This document shows positions 35,409 through 50,326 of a stretch of DNA of 64,000 nucleotides, piece by piece. The position numbers and the translations under genes were made by a program. Where the stretch lies: contig NW_003546392.1 of assembly GCF_000090795.2 (NCBI RefSeq), forward strand, positions 1 through 64,000, in the 5' to 3' direction. The notes under the pieces were generated by a model that saw only the letters and a list, made by a program, of their open reading frames with translations, did no database searches and had not been told where the DNA came from. Each line of letters begins with the position of its first letter. Position 1 is the stretch's first letter. Source of the DNA: Amphimedon queenslandica. Its lineage: Eukaryota; Porifera; Demospongiae; Haplosclerida; Niphatidae.

Positions 35409-38400
35409 ATTAATTAATTATACATGTACATGTACCTTTGTAGTAATAATGACTCCATTAAAGATCCACACTTGATCTCATCAGAAGTGGGCGGGGCTCC
35501 AACAAACAACTGACCAATGAGAGAGCAGCTAATAGAAGAGAGTGAGAGGTAGATATCAATGAGGAAGGGAAGTCCCCCTGAGGATTCTTCGGCAGTTTCC
35601 TGAGGACGAACAATACAAGAGAAACCCCACATTGCTTTATCAGGAGTTGAGTGCTCACGCCCACTCTTCATCTCAAACGTAATAGTGACAGTATCACCAT
35701 CAACCTGACAGGAATGGAATAATGGGAATGGAATACATGAGAATGGGATAATGAGAATGAAATAATGGGAATGGAATATGTATAAGAATGGAATAATGGG
35801 AATGGAATAATGGGAATGGAATACATACTAAGAATGAAATATATGAGAATGAGAATGAAATAATGGGAATGGAATAATAGGAATGGAATATATAAAAACG
35901 GAATAATGGGGATGGAATACATACTAAGAATAAAATATATAAGAATGGGATGAGAATGGAATAAAGGGAATGAAATAATGGGAACCAGTCCGGTACCTTT
36001 ACAATATCTTTGGGCCATCCTTTCCCCAGGACGCTCCTGCTCCCAAACCCGTGAGTGTTCCCTCCATACTCAACCACTTTAGGACAAGAAGGGGAACTAC
36101 CAGCAAATACTTGTACCTAACAACAACAACAACAACAATATAAACAATAACAACAACAACAACAATATAAACAATAACAACAATATTAACAACAACAACA
36201 CGTGTTTATACTTTATCATAATCATATTGTGATGAGGAGCGAGGATCAAACTTGAGATAAAGGTGTTTAGCTCGAGGGAAAGAGACTGTCTCCTTGAACT
36301 TATAATTATCCCTCACTGGATGAACTGTCTCTATGAGTCTCCCACTGGACCACGGGGTGGGTATAGTAACGGGTCCCTTCATATCTGAATATAACATACT
36401 GCAACACTAGGAATCAGAATGAGAGTATAGGAATGAGATTACTGCAGTATAGGAATGGAATGTATATAAGCTATCGCTGGCATGAGATACATCTCAATCT
36501 CAACACCTCAGCACTTATACCAATTGATATAATAATCAATTATTATCATTATTTGGAGGTACACTCGGCTGATAACAACATTACTACTGTCAGTATCATC
36601 AGTTTAAAGTGCCTCCATTTTAAAAGCAGCTATACATGTACATGTATGCTTACCTCAGCAGTTTTCCTACCAAGTTCCGTAACACATGGTAACAGTCTGG
36701 TTGCTAATGGCAACGATGAGTAGGTGTGGTCACTGATGACAGCCAACAGAGGCGGAAGGAAGGCTCCCAGTACACTTCCTTTGGAAACCTTCTCAAGGGC
36801 TGACACCAGCAGGGACCTGGAGGGACTCTCATCAGTAGAGGACGCTGGAGCACTAATGGTTGATATCACTGAATGGAGACCGTCTAAAAACTAATAGACA
36901 GTAGGATTAATCATCACCAATCATTGTAGACATACTCTTCCACAGATTTCAAACAATTGTATTTCCTCAATAAACTTTATCAATAATCTCCTGGAGTCCT
37001 GGAGTATAAAATAAAGATATGTCCACCAACAGACCATTACTATACACTACCTCTAGTTCCTCTTCTTTATTTCCGTCAGTATCAGCAGCAGCTGCTGCTT
37101 TATCCATTGACCTCAGAATAGAGTACAGTATAGAGCTGGCACACTGAACTGCTGGACTAAATACCTAATGATAATAATAATAATGATGATAATGAATAAT
37201 AATTGATAATTAAATCATAAAGTACTAACCGGTTGTGTTGTCATGGCAACCTTAGCTCCACCCTCTTTCAGGAGGTTCATTCCCAGGTTCAGTTCCTCGT
37301 GAAGTAGACCAGCAAGCAGACCAGTGAGTGAGAGTAAGGAGGGAGGGACGGAGGACAAGGGGCGGAGTTCTTTAGATAATTCAATAAATACAGAGTTCCT
37401 AAGGTGAATCATCTTAGAGGAAGAGGAAGCTAGAGCCGATAGCAGCAGCTGGGACTGGTGTTCCTCCTGTAGATACAACCGGAGAATATTGGAACTGGGG
37501 AGGGAGGGGGAGGGGCAGAATAAGTACATGAACACCAGTAATTAATAATTACCTTATCAACTGGCATATCTCATTAACTAAAACTGATGAACAACTCTCC
37601 TTATGTAACAAATCCCAACAACAAGACCTGTCAACAACAAACAAACAATAAACAACAAACAAACAATAAACAACAAACAACAACAATGTACCTGATTGTA
37701 TCAAACAATTTATCATTTTCTTTTGATTCATAAATATCAGATTTCAAAAAATTAGGAAGAACAGCCTAAGAACAAGATATAAAACAAGCCACACCCTAAA
37801 CCACACCCACCTGGAGTGTAATGACACAACTGAGAGCATTATCCAGCTGATCCATGTCCACAGTGTATTTCAATATAGTGACGGTGTGTTTCAGGAATGA
37901 CAGCGACAGGTTGTGGGCAATTGGTTGACCAATGTCCTTCCCTCTGGTCAACCGGCACGACTCCATTCCACTGTGACGCAATAACAGCGTGATGACATCC
38001 TTTTAAGGAAGTGGGAGGGGTCAGAATGAATATACATGTACATGTACGCTACCTCAACGATGATGTCATCGTTCTCTTTATCCTCCAGTAGTTGAAGGTG
38101 GCTTGGTGTCAGTCCCATTCTAGCAGCCAGTGAGTGGGCGGATGGTCGTACCTGACCAGTACACGCCCACAGGTCGACCCAATCCCCAGCGACTGACCAC
38201 ACGCAATGATTGAACCTGTCGTAACTAGCACCTGGACCAATGGAGTGGGTTAATGTTAATAAAGATCATTGGATCATGTACCCATTGATCCTGTGGTTGT
38301 TCCTCTGGTTAACCCGCAGGTAAGAGAAGGGGACTGAGTCAAATCAAACTGAGACACAAGATACCCTGATGATATACTGTAGCCATAACTTGTACACAAC

Positions 38401-40512
38401 GCTATTAAATAATCAATTATCATTATTATTAATTAATGTATGGTACCTTTATTATTATTAGTGCTCGTAGATCCAAACAAAGATCTACTGCCCCCACTGC
38501 TGCTAGGGGGGCTGGCTAATATCAGAACTAAACTGGACCCTGTGCAGTATCCACTGGACTTCACTAACTGTTTCATACTCAGACCACATGACGTCTCTAT
38601 ATCAAGGAGGGAATGTGGCAATACATGTTTAGCTGATTCACAATTATTATAATGCAAGGGGATTTTGATCACTAACCACTAATGGTACAATAACACATTA
38701 CAATGTACATATACACAGTATAGGAGGAGGAGGAGGAGCTACCAGTATCATCTTTAGTTCTTCCTCCTGATCCGCCACTGAAATATGATGAGCCGGTCAG
38801 TCTCATTCTGTTCTTCTCTTCTTTAGATTTCTTTAATAAAATCCTCTCACAAGATGGCAATAGCTCCATGCTGTCATTAATATCTACCTGTGGAAAGGAA
38901 AGAAATCCCTTGAATAACTACCATGTACTAATAACTATTAATAACTAACATTAATATCCAATATTTGTAAGTAGACGTTATACTTATCCCCAGCGGTCCC
39001 TGTCGTGCTATTAGATTCATTCTTAAGTGCATAGATCCAGTATAACTTGTGGCCATCAGACATGAACCCGACTGTACTGTAGCCTTCTTCTAATGAGAGG
39101 GAATGAGACACTATACCGGACTCCTAATAGCGACACAAGGTAACTCATTAGGGTTGTTTATTTTAACTGTGTCATGAAAGTATTCATGTTTACATGTGTT
39201 GACTTGTGTACAGGAGCAAAGGGTTAAATAAACAATACTGGATACTTACGTGCAGATCTTCACTCAGTCTCACACAGAGGTGGGTGGAGCTACTTTCATC
39301 AAAGGATTTCTTCCGATAGAGCAATACTCCATTACATTGAACTAGCCAACCGGGATCAATAGAAACACTCTGATATAGGTAACCTCTGGAATGACAATAA
39401 CTAATGTACTTCATTCATCTGTTTCACCTTATGCTACCAGAGTAGCCACTTCCAACTTTTAATAATTTCTTTCCTCCAACCGAACTAACAAGTACATACC
39501 TTCCATCATAGACTATCGACCGAGGATGAGCTACACAAAGAGACACACCCACCAATTAATAATAATATAGCCACACCCACTAATCAATATTCATTACTTT
39601 CATCCTCCCCATTCTCATTAGTCTCGTCCTGATACTGATACTCCCAGCTGGTATGGGTATGAGAGTCTGCTAGTACTACAGGTGGTTCTTCAAAGTTATC
39701 GTGTTCCTTGAATAGTTTCCGTAAGACGACAGACAGTGAGAGGGAAATCCCCGGGTGGCTGGAGACCAGCAACTGGAGAGTATGGACTGTACGTAATAAT
39801 AATCCACCTGTACCTCTACAATTAATAATAATAATAATAACAACAACAACAATAATAATATTTAACTCTTTACTTACACAGCTACTGCTAAAGCGACGAG
39901 TGCTGATGCAGCAGTTCTTATCTGTTCGGTTCCTTCGGTTCTTTTCTCTCTAGCGGCAGTGAGCCAGGAGGAGAGGAGGTTCTCAAGACCAAGGATACAA
40001 TCAAGGGGTTCCTTACTGAGGGACGCTGGGTCACAGCTGCTCAAGGATTGCAACAGTATTCTTGTAGTCTCCCCAGAGAGTTCAGAATCAATTTTACTGA
40101 GAGAATGAAGGATGGGAAATATCAGTACAAGACTAATTCTTGAGGCAAACCCTTCCCCTCCTTTAGCAGCTGGTTTTAAACTAGTAGTGTTGGCCCCACC
40201 CCCTGAAGAGCTCTTCTCTTTAGACCGTAAGTAATTCCATATCTTACGTAGAGCATTGTGTCTGTAATTGAGTAGAGATATAAAGGTGACAGTTTGACAG
40301 CCACACTCCCTCTGAATAATGAGGGACAGCTCAGCTGGGGTCTTCCCATCTAGTGTGGGCAGTCCTGTAAAACCAGTTTGACTGGTTTCAAGCTGATCCG
40401 GTAAAGGAATGTGATCCACTAGTTGCAGTAAGTCCTCATGAAGGAGGAGACTCTCTTCACTGACGCTAGACCAGTTTGAATTATCTCCACCAGAAGCACT
40501 ACTGGAGGACAT
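22097..40512 (-). CDS. HECTD4: HECT-domain E3 ubiquitin ligase HECTD4 (3' end in gap)
   Basis: Giant multi-exon gene reading leftward from ATG 40512 (MSSSSASGGDNSNWS). HECT ligases accept ubiquitin on a Cys and pass it to substrates. In order: an N-terminal helical part; a beta-rich module with YGGNTHGFGSRSVLGKGWPKD (about 35.6-36.4 kb); armadillo-like stretches (31.9-34.1 kb) including ILSQPACVSKLL; a SPRY-type module (28.8-29.8 kb; GVVYFTVNG, SYAEGQDHRDAAD); a segment with FLYEENGGLPRDLHLPS (28.3 kb); a 590-codon exon (25.57-27.34 kb); and the HECT domain (22.1-25.3 kb; SFRHFLWQV, MESDRHIQYFW, FIKFAC). Each block matches vertebrate HECTD4. The last 70-80 codons, including the catalytic Cys, fall in the gap at 21722-22096. 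Introns hold two satellite arrays. HECTD4 is divergent with NLK. Confidence 0.9.
23238..24780. repeat. 177-bp satellite array 1 (HECTD4 intron)
   Basis: About 8-9 head-to-tail copies of a 177-bp unit, measured between successive CCATGGACTATAG landmarks at 23404, 23581, 23757, 23937 and 24114. The array fills the intron between the HECT exons carrying GEEVHGTS and GGSFRHFLWQV. Unit core: TCAAACTTTCTACACAGCAT. Confidence 0.93.
28360..28462. repeat. (AAT)n microsatellite
   Basis: About 100 bp of mostly uninterrupted AAT triplets in a HECTD4 intron. Confidence 0.95.
30027..31845. repeat. 177-bp satellite array 2 (HECTD4 intron)
   Basis: About ten units of the same 177-bp family occupy nearly the whole intron between the exons ending HVETIKP and beginning GQRLSVVESQC. 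The array comes within about 15 bp of the acceptor and 30 bp of the donor. Variant landmarks recur about 889 bp apart (five units), showing higher-order duplication. Confidence 0.93.
35700..35985. repeat. GGAAT-rich degenerate minisatellite (HECTD4 intron)
   Basis: About 285 bp of imperfect GGAATGGAATAATG phrases with AGAATGAAAT variants. It resembles the GGAAT pentamer repeats of mammalian satellites only in motif, and homology is not implied. It lies between two exons of the beta-rich HECTD4 module. Confidence 0.8.
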
Positions 40513-40955
40513 TTTGTCTCTAATAACTAGGGGTGTGGCCAACACTTCCCGGGGTTATCTACTGAGCATGCTCAATAGGTCTGAGCCCGCCCTGTCATGA
40601 CAGTAGCGTAGGGATTATCTTGAGATCACGTGACTCCATAGCAACCAGTGATAAGGCGTGGTGGTAGACTCAGCAGCAAAGGCTGACAGTCCATTGAAGA
40701 GAGACTGGCTTGGGAGACCATCTCTCTAAGCCTTACCTGCTCTACCTCTCTCTGTGTGTCTCTCTCCTCCCCCTCTTTCTCTTTCTCTTTATTCTCTACT
40801 GCTGGGAACTGTTCTTTAGTTATTTTGAAGGAAAGAAGTTTGGAGTGGATCAATATGGCGCAGTGATGCCCCAGTTACTCTCCTTTCTTATATTTCGTTC
40901 AGATACACTCAACTATTAACTTATTCCCTCCTCCTCCTTTTGAAAGGACACAGTT
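40513..40955. promoter_or_regulatory. HECTD4/NLK divergent promoter
   Basis: 443 bp separate the two start codons. It is pyrimidine-rich on the NLK side, with the palindrome TGAGCATGCTCA near 40563 and ATATGGCGCAG at 40854. CCATAGCAAC at about 40636 is only half of an X-box. Transcription start sites cannot be placed by eye. Confidence 0.6.
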
Positions 40956-43181
<2,226 letters not shown>

Positions 43182-43238
43182 TGATAACTACACAGGTTAC
43201 ACTCAATACTCGCCACTAACTGTCATTCAATTATAGGA

Positions 43239-43280
<42 letters not shown>

Positions 43281-43294
43281 GATTATTATTATTG

Positions 43295-43330
<36 letters not shown>

Positions 43331-43463
43331 GATTATTATTATTGATTATTATTATTATTATTATTATTGATTATTATTATTATTATTATTATTATTGATT
43401 ATTGATGACTATCAGTATTATAAAGAGTATTGTTGACCATATTTGATCATTATTGGTTGGTTG

Positions 43464-43501
<38 letters not shown>

Positions 43502-43890
43502 TTGTGGTAGCTCTCTTCTTCATTTGCAAGTGTTTCATGTTTATTGTCTCGCCATTATCACAAGCGCTTAATTATTATAAGCATGTGTTATTATTATTAT
43601 CATTATTATTATTATTATTATTATTGTTGTTGATGTTATTCTCATGTTAGTTTCTTTTAAATCTTAAGAGATTATTCTATAATTATATCAAGGTCCGTGT
43701 ACTTATTAATAGTTATTAATAGTTATTGATGTTAGAGTGGATGTGTTCCAGTATGGCGGTACATGCTGATACCCAGGTGTACAGGTATCTTGTAGGTAGA
43801 CTTCCATGATGGAAGACCTCCTTTGGTGACACTTCTAACAGAGAGACATTACAAATAATAATTATTAAGTTTTACAAAATTCATGTTTAC
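43182..43890. repeat. Intergenic (ATT)n-rich stretch
   Basis: NLK 3' flank with long ATT triplet blocks (43226-43397, 43468-43500, 43588-43625) broken by GATT units. I see no gene here. It lies between the convergent tails of NLK and the EFCAB5-like gene. Confidence 0.8.
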
Positions 43891-45240
43891 AATTTCTCCG
43901 AGATCAAGCCAAAGTCCCTTTACTATATACATGTAGTACAGGGAATTTGGCTTGATTTTGCAGCCATTTTAAAGAAAGTGCCAATAATCTGAAAATACCC
44001 AAGGCTATAGTCCATGGTATTTTTCAAAAAATGGCTCCGAAATCAACTCAAATTTTTATTGCATTTTCTAATACATATTGATGCCCTTATGCTGTGTAGA
44101 AAGTTTGAGGTGATTCTGACTTCAATTTTTCAAGTTACGGCCATTTTTAAAAAACGTCAAAAATCTGAAAAATACCCAAGGCTATAGTCCATGGTTTTTT
44201 CCAAAAAATGGCTCTGAAATCAACTCAAATTTTTATTGCATTTTCTGATACATATTGGTGCCCTTATGCTGTGTAGAAAGTTTAAGCTGATTCCGACTTC
44301 AATTTTTCAAGTTACGGCCACTTTTAAAAAACGTCAAAAATCTGAAAAATACCCAAGGCTATAGTCCATGGTTTTTTCCAAAAAATGGCTCCAAAATCAC
44401 CCCCAATTTTTATTACATTTTCTGATACATATCGATGCCCTTATGCTGTGTAGAAAGTTTAAGCTGATTCCGACTTCAATTTTTCAAGTTACGGCCATTT
44501 TTAAAAAATGTCAAAAATCTGAAAAATACCCAAGACTATAGTCCATGGTATTTTCCAAAAAATGGCTCCGAAATCAACTCAAATTTTTATTGCATTTTCT
44601 GATACATATTGATGCCTTTATGCTGTGTAGAAAGTTTGAGGTGATTCCGACTTCAATTTTTCAAGTTACGGCCACTTTTAAAAAACGTCAAAAATCTGAA
44701 AAATACCCAAGGCTATAGTCCATGGTTTTTTCCAAAAAATGGCTCCGAAATCACCCCAAATTTTTATTGCATTTTCTGATACATATTGATGCCTTTATGC
44801 TGTGTAGAAAGTTTGAGGTGATTCCGACTTCAATTTTTCAAGTTACGGCCACTTTTAAAAAACGTCAAAAATCTGAAAAATACCCAAGGCTATAGTCCAT
44901 GGTATTTTCCAAAAAATGGCTCCGAAATCAACTCAAATTTTTATTGCATTTTCTGATACATATTGATGCCTTTATGCTGTGTAGAAAGTTTGAGGTGATT
45001 CCGACTTCAATTTTTCAAGTTACGGCCACTTTTAAAAAACGTCAAAAATCTGAAAAATACCCAAGGCTATAGTCCATGGTTTTTTCCAAAAAATGGCTCT
45101 GAAATCAACAAAAAATTTTATTACATATTGTAGTATAATTAGTAACATGGTAGCGTTACTAAGCAGGATTAACCCCCAAACAAAATGTATTACATGGTCT
45201 CGTGCCAAATTTTGCCAAAATTGAAAAGGAGAGGATTCTG
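43891..45240. repeat. 177-bp satellite array 3 flanked by MITE-like ends
   Basis: About 6-7 units of the 177-bp family in the opposite orientation (43960-45125). On the left is a MITE-like end (GTAGTACAGGGAATTTGGC at about 43930). On the right is GTGCCAAATTTTGCCAAAATTG (from 45203). The array therefore looks like one element with an internally amplified core. It overlaps the presumed last exon of the EFCAB5-like gene by about 50 bp. Confidence 0.85.
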
Positions 45241-47310
45241 TATGTCATTACTGATAACTGTACCTTGGAGTATATTGAGTATTGCTGGTAGTTGTGGTGT
45301 AGCTGTTCCTTCAATTGATGGAGTAAAGTGGCTCATTGATTTTAACATGTCAATACTAACGTACTAAAGAAATAACTACTATTAATAACTACTATTAATA
45401 ACTACTATTAATAACTACTATTAATGACTACTATTAATAACTACTATTAATAACTACTATTAATAACTACTATTAATAACTCACAGGCCTGCATTGGTTC
45501 CATGTGTCACAGACCGTGTTAGGATAAAGGATCATCATTATTGTTTTTATTATCTTGTGTATTGTTGGGGGCGGCTCAACATAACTACGTATTTCAGCAA
45601 ATGCCCTATTAATTAACTAATTAATTAACAGTAATGAGTAATTAATTAGGTTACCTTTTGTCCAGTTTATCCATGCACTTTTGTAAATCTGATAACAACA
45701 GTTTATGAAATAGAACATCTACTGACTCCTGCCCCTCGCCTAATTTAATTACATTATTATACCAGTAGACTCATGTGTCCCTGTACTTTCATTGGTTGCT
45801 GCCTGTTGGAAAGCTGAAGTCAATAGTTTGATCATCTTGTTGATATCTCTGTTATACTGAGAGTCAATGTGACTGGCTCTTTTAGTGAGCGTTAGGTCAA
45901 GGACTGCTACAGCACAGCCACTCTCATTTCTCAATGGACAGCACAAGTGAGGGGAGCAATAGACCTCAGTAGACACACTCTCACTCGTATCAACACAATG
46001 GAACAAATACTCCCTATAGTGTAATGACAGTATATAATGACTACACTCCATAATGTAGTGACAGTATATAATGACTATACTCCCTAATGTAACAACAGCT
46101 AGTGATCTCCTAATGTATTGTACTATTGTATGTATACTGTAGCTACTGGCATAATACTGCATGCACTGGTTAGGTTTTACTTGAAGAAATTCTCTTTTCT
46201 TTTCAATATTTCATCATTTTGTTCAATTTTTCCACCTAAACTTTGATCAGAATGTAGTGCCAGTTGTAAACTATACTGATCATCCTATGGCAGTAATAAT
46301 AATAATAATAACAATGCTAATGATAATAAATAATTAAAGTAATAATATTTACTTCATTTTCTTCAGGGCAGGTCAAATAAAAATCAATTTTTTCAATGAT
46401 AGGACACCTCCTCAGTAACCATGTGATCCCTGCTTCAGCTGCACCCACTAGTCTCTTACGAGCCTCAGCAGCTTGATACACTTCACCAAGACACACCCCC
46501 ACACCCTGTACAGGTACGGTACATTATATACATGTACAGGTACATGTACTGGTTGTAGTGTTACCTGATAGAATGATATCTCATGGTCTTCAAATGCCTG
46601 CTTTTGCTTGTTGCTCAATAACACACAGTCTACACTAATGGTGCCAACCACCTTATTGTTGACTATTGAAATGATTGGAGACACTACCAATGATCCTTGA
46701 TACTAATGATTATATCAATTGTTATTATTATTATTATTATTAATTACCTCTTGTTCGTTGGAGTGTTCTGGAATGAAGAAGTAAACGTGTCCATGTTTAT
46801 GAACATTAGGAACACACACTGGCCTCTTGTTAGCAACAACACTGTAACTGACCTATTAATGTTTATTGTTGTTTATTGTTGTTTATTGTTGTTTATTGTT
46901 GCTTATACTTACTGGTGCTTCTTTCTGTGTTAGTTTCTTTCCTAGTACATGATATGCTCCATCATCAGAGGCTGCTTTATAGTGCAGTACAGTCTCTGAA
47001 TTTAATGGCTTCTCCAACAGTCCAATGCACACACTGGCCTTCCTCCCACCTCCATGGTGTCTTGAATCCTACATGTACACAGTATTTAGTGCACAGTCAG
47101 TACACAGTATTCAGTACTGACAGTATAGATACAGTACACAGAGTGGTCTATTGCTAATGCTAACTTGTTGAATGCTCCTAACAGCTTCATTGAGTGCTTC
47201 ATTAATGTTAGTGTGACCAGCTTTCCTGATGTTATTCAATAATGTCAGTCTATACTCATTCCTAGCCTTTTGCTCTTGAGTCAACTAGTGGACACCATCA
47301 CCAACATTTG

Positions 47311-47377
<67 letters not shown>

Positions 47378-50195
47378 GATTACTTTAATTGATGATTGCA
47401 TCAATTCCAAGAAGTCCTTCAGTTCATTATGGTTCATATCACCAGTGAACATTTCCAATAAACTGATAAATTGACTTTTATTGACTTGATTACCAATCAT
47501 ACCCAATGTCTCAAGACTGGCCTCCACTGCAACAGAGTACATGAAAGAACACATTATGCAGCAATTAATATTATTATGTATCATTATTAATGTATAATGT
47601 ATCATTATTAATGTATAATGTATCATTATTAATGCATTATGTATCATTATTAATGCATAATGTATCATTATTAATGCATTATGTATCATTATTAATGCAT
47701 TATGTATCATTATTAATGCATTATGTATCATTATTAATGTATAATGATCATTATTAATGCATTATGTATTACTTATTGATGTATAATGATCATTATTAAT
47801 GCATTATGTATCATTATTAATGCATTATGTATCATTATTAATGCATTATGTATCATTATTAATGCATTATGTATCATTATTAATGCATTATGTATCATTA
47901 TTAATGCATTATGTATCATTATTAATGCATTATGTATCATTATTAATGCATTATGTATCATTATTGATGCATTATGTATCATTATTGATGCATTATGTAT
48001 TACTTATTGATGTATAATGTATCTTTATTAATGTATAATGTGGTTTACATTGTGTACATATAAAACGGTTTACTTTGTTTCCTGCACTCATCACTTCCAA
48101 ACTCATTCCAGTGGCCCAGGACTGCCATCAGTTCTTCTATGTGAAGGTATCCAGAGCAGTTAGTGTCCCACAGTGAGAATAGACCACTTAACTTCTGTGC
48201 CCTTCTTAGCAATAGCATCGCTTGTTGTACCTGTAGGATTATAAATTAATATAATTGTTTGTTTATTTGTTTATCTGTTGTTGTTTACTGGTTCTGATCC
48301 TTTAGAAAGCTCATAATCATCACCATGGAAGTTCTTTCTTAAAAATGCTGACAATGTCTCAACTCCATCTCTATGGAAACAAGCAAATTTTAATTTACAA
48401 AATGTAATAAAAGTTGAGAATTCTCTCCTAGCAATTACATGAATAATGACTATGTACTATAGTACATGGTAATTATTCATAATGTGCATGTACTGTAGAT
48501 CAGATGGTGAGTACAGTACTTATACTAGTATAGAGTTCCTTACATTTCTGTGTGTTCACTGTCTCCCAGCAGCAGATCACAAAGTTGCAAAAATTGTGAC
48601 ATGTCTACATGTTGTGGACTCCATTGCTCTCCTGGTCCACTAGGCAGTACAACCGGTTTCTGTATCGAACTGGTTTGAGTCTCAGACTTTGCAGAATGAG
48701 TATGAGACTTTGGGGTATTGAAATCAGTGTCAGCATGATCCGATTCTGATTCTGTTGTGTTAGTGTGTAGAGGTGAGGTCATGAATTGTTGATAGTCTTC
48801 ATCAGATACAGTGCTCCCTTCTCTCTCCCATTCCTCCACTGGTTCAGAATCAGTCTCCTCCTCTAAGGCTGGCCCTAGGCACATGTACACATGGTCAGTC
48901 CCTAAAGTCAACACTAGTAGTGCATGCTTACATGTCTTTGGGTCAGTGAGTGTTTCACGGTGTACATCAGTGGCATGCTCATAATAAATATTAAACAATA
49001 TCATCAACTGCCTTCTGTCAATGACACCTAACTGTGCACAGGAGTTTATTATTACTGTTATTATTATTATTATTATTATTAATTACTTTGTCTTCATCGC
49101 AATGATGGAATGCATCTTTTAGCATTTTCCTATGATTAATCAATCAATTTATTTATTTATTGATTATTAATAGATTTACTTTCTTCTATTCTTAGCTTCA
49201 ACTTGTCTCTTTTCCTTACCACAGATAAAAAGGTGGTCAGTATAGCTATTGAAATCATCACTAGCTAATATCAGAGACACTGGCTGCAACATCTAATGTA
49301 CAACATTATAGATTCAGTATGCAGTGTTAGTATTATTATTCAGTATTATTATTATTATTATTATTATTACTGATATCAGTTTGTCTATTGTCCATGTTGT
49401 TTCTAAAGTGATGCTGTCGTCATTAATTAAACTGTCGAAAGTATCTGTGGAATATACATTTATATTCACCTCAAAGTGTGTCCCTAGGGCACTGTACCTT
49501 TATAACTATTGGCATTCCCTCCATCAACCCAATCCTTTGTGACCTGAAGTATCTATGATCATTGATGAGTAATTACTCCATCATCTGTTCTCTGAACTGT
49601 ACCTGGTGTGCTAACAGGATCCCTCCATTCTGCCATATTTGATAAACTCCTCTTATGACATCTCTCCTTCTCTCTTCTTCCAGCAATCTTCTTCTCATCT
49701 CCTCCTCCTCATTCTCTCTCTTTTCCTTCAGGTCTCTCTTCACTCTCTCAACTAATCCTTTCTCTTGTCTTATCACTATTCTCCTCAGCTCTGCTGTTAC
49801 CTAATAATACAACCATTAGTCTCTCCCTCCCTCTCTTCCCCTCAAACCTCCTTCAGCCCAGTGTAGTATCTTGAACCTGAAGGACCTCTATGGACCTGAG
49901 GGTACCTAGGGTTGTGTCTCATCAAATATTCTGCAAGGAAGTTGACTGGATTGAAGTCCTCCCTGTATCCTTCCTCTTCCTCTAGTCCCCTCCTGCTCAC
50001 TGTCACCAGTAGTTGCTCTATGCTCAGGACCAGGACTGGTAAGACTTTGTCTGTTAGGTAGAGCAACAGGGCAGGATCAGACTCTGGTTTGAGCCAGTCC
50101 CTGGCCAACAGCTCCAGGGCTAACTCGTGCAGATTGACCTTCATTATTGTCTCTCTCCCTCTCTTCTCTCTCCTCTGGTCGATGCTAACAGCCAT
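45190..50195 (-). CDS. EFCAB5: EF-hand protein, EFCAB5-like
   Basis: Multi-exon gene from ATG 50195 (MAVSIDQRREKRG). The first exon has ARDWLKPESDPALLLYL, VLPVLVLSIEQLL and NFLAEYLMRHNPRY, followed by a highly charged coiled coil (49580-49800). An EF-hand loop DTNCSGYLHIEE is encoded at 48132-48167. Further on are GAF-like segments (VGTISVDCVLLSN, FYLTCPEENE; 46.3-47.1 kb). At the end is a helical part resembling the dynein stalk-base pattern (EIRSYVEPPPTIHKIIK, about 45.5-45.7 kb). EFCAB5 is expressed in ciliated and sperm cells. An X-box lies 35 bp upstream. I place the last exon at 45363-45190; its final 14 codons read into the MITE-like repeat end, so the true C-terminus is uncertain. Identification rests on recalled architecture. 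Confidence 0.68.
45368..45482. repeat. 13-bp tandem repeat
   Basis: About nine copies of TAACTACTATTAA in the last intron of the EFCAB5-like gene. Confidence 0.88.
47320..47378. repeat. (ATT)n microsatellite
   Basis: About 19 triplets just 3' of the donor that follows ELMQSSIK on the minus strand. The poly-Asn frame it creates is intronic. Confidence 0.9.
47575..48020. repeat. 21-bp minisatellite, about 20 copies
   Basis: Unit TGTATCATTATTAATGCATTA with small variants, in the EFCAB5-like intron next to the EF-hand exon. The 21-bp period gives spurious repeat peptides on both strands (IHNALIM, CIIINAL). Confidence 0.93.
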
Positions 50196-50229
50196 TATTA
50201 TTCTGCAGTACTTTCGTACTAGTGTTTGT

Positions 50230-50243
50230 GTTGCTATGGAAAC
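50230..50243. promoter_or_regulatory. RFX X-box in the EFCAB5/SARM1 divergent promoter
   Basis: GTTGCTATGGAAAC is a good X-box (GTNRCY-AT-RGNAAC). It lies 35 bp upstream of the EFCAB5-like ATG and 84 bp upstream of the SARM1-like ATG. Only 131 bp separate the two starts, so a single RFX site could influence both genes. Confidence 0.65.
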
Positions 50244-50326
50244 AGTACCCCCGTGGCTTGCCCCTTAAATTTTTGACAATTCCGTTTATTGTTCCGTATA
50301 CTTTCCGTCTTGCATTACAAATCAAA

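Noticed and set aside
40628-40645. X-box between HECTD4 and NLK
   Set aside because: Only the right half (CCATAGCAAC) fits; the left half (GTGACT) is degenerate and spaced differently, and neither gene is ciliary.
47285-47731. Poly-Asn coding run in the EFCAB5-like gene
   Set aside because: A good donor (AAA|GTAATC) precedes the AAT run, so it is intronic.
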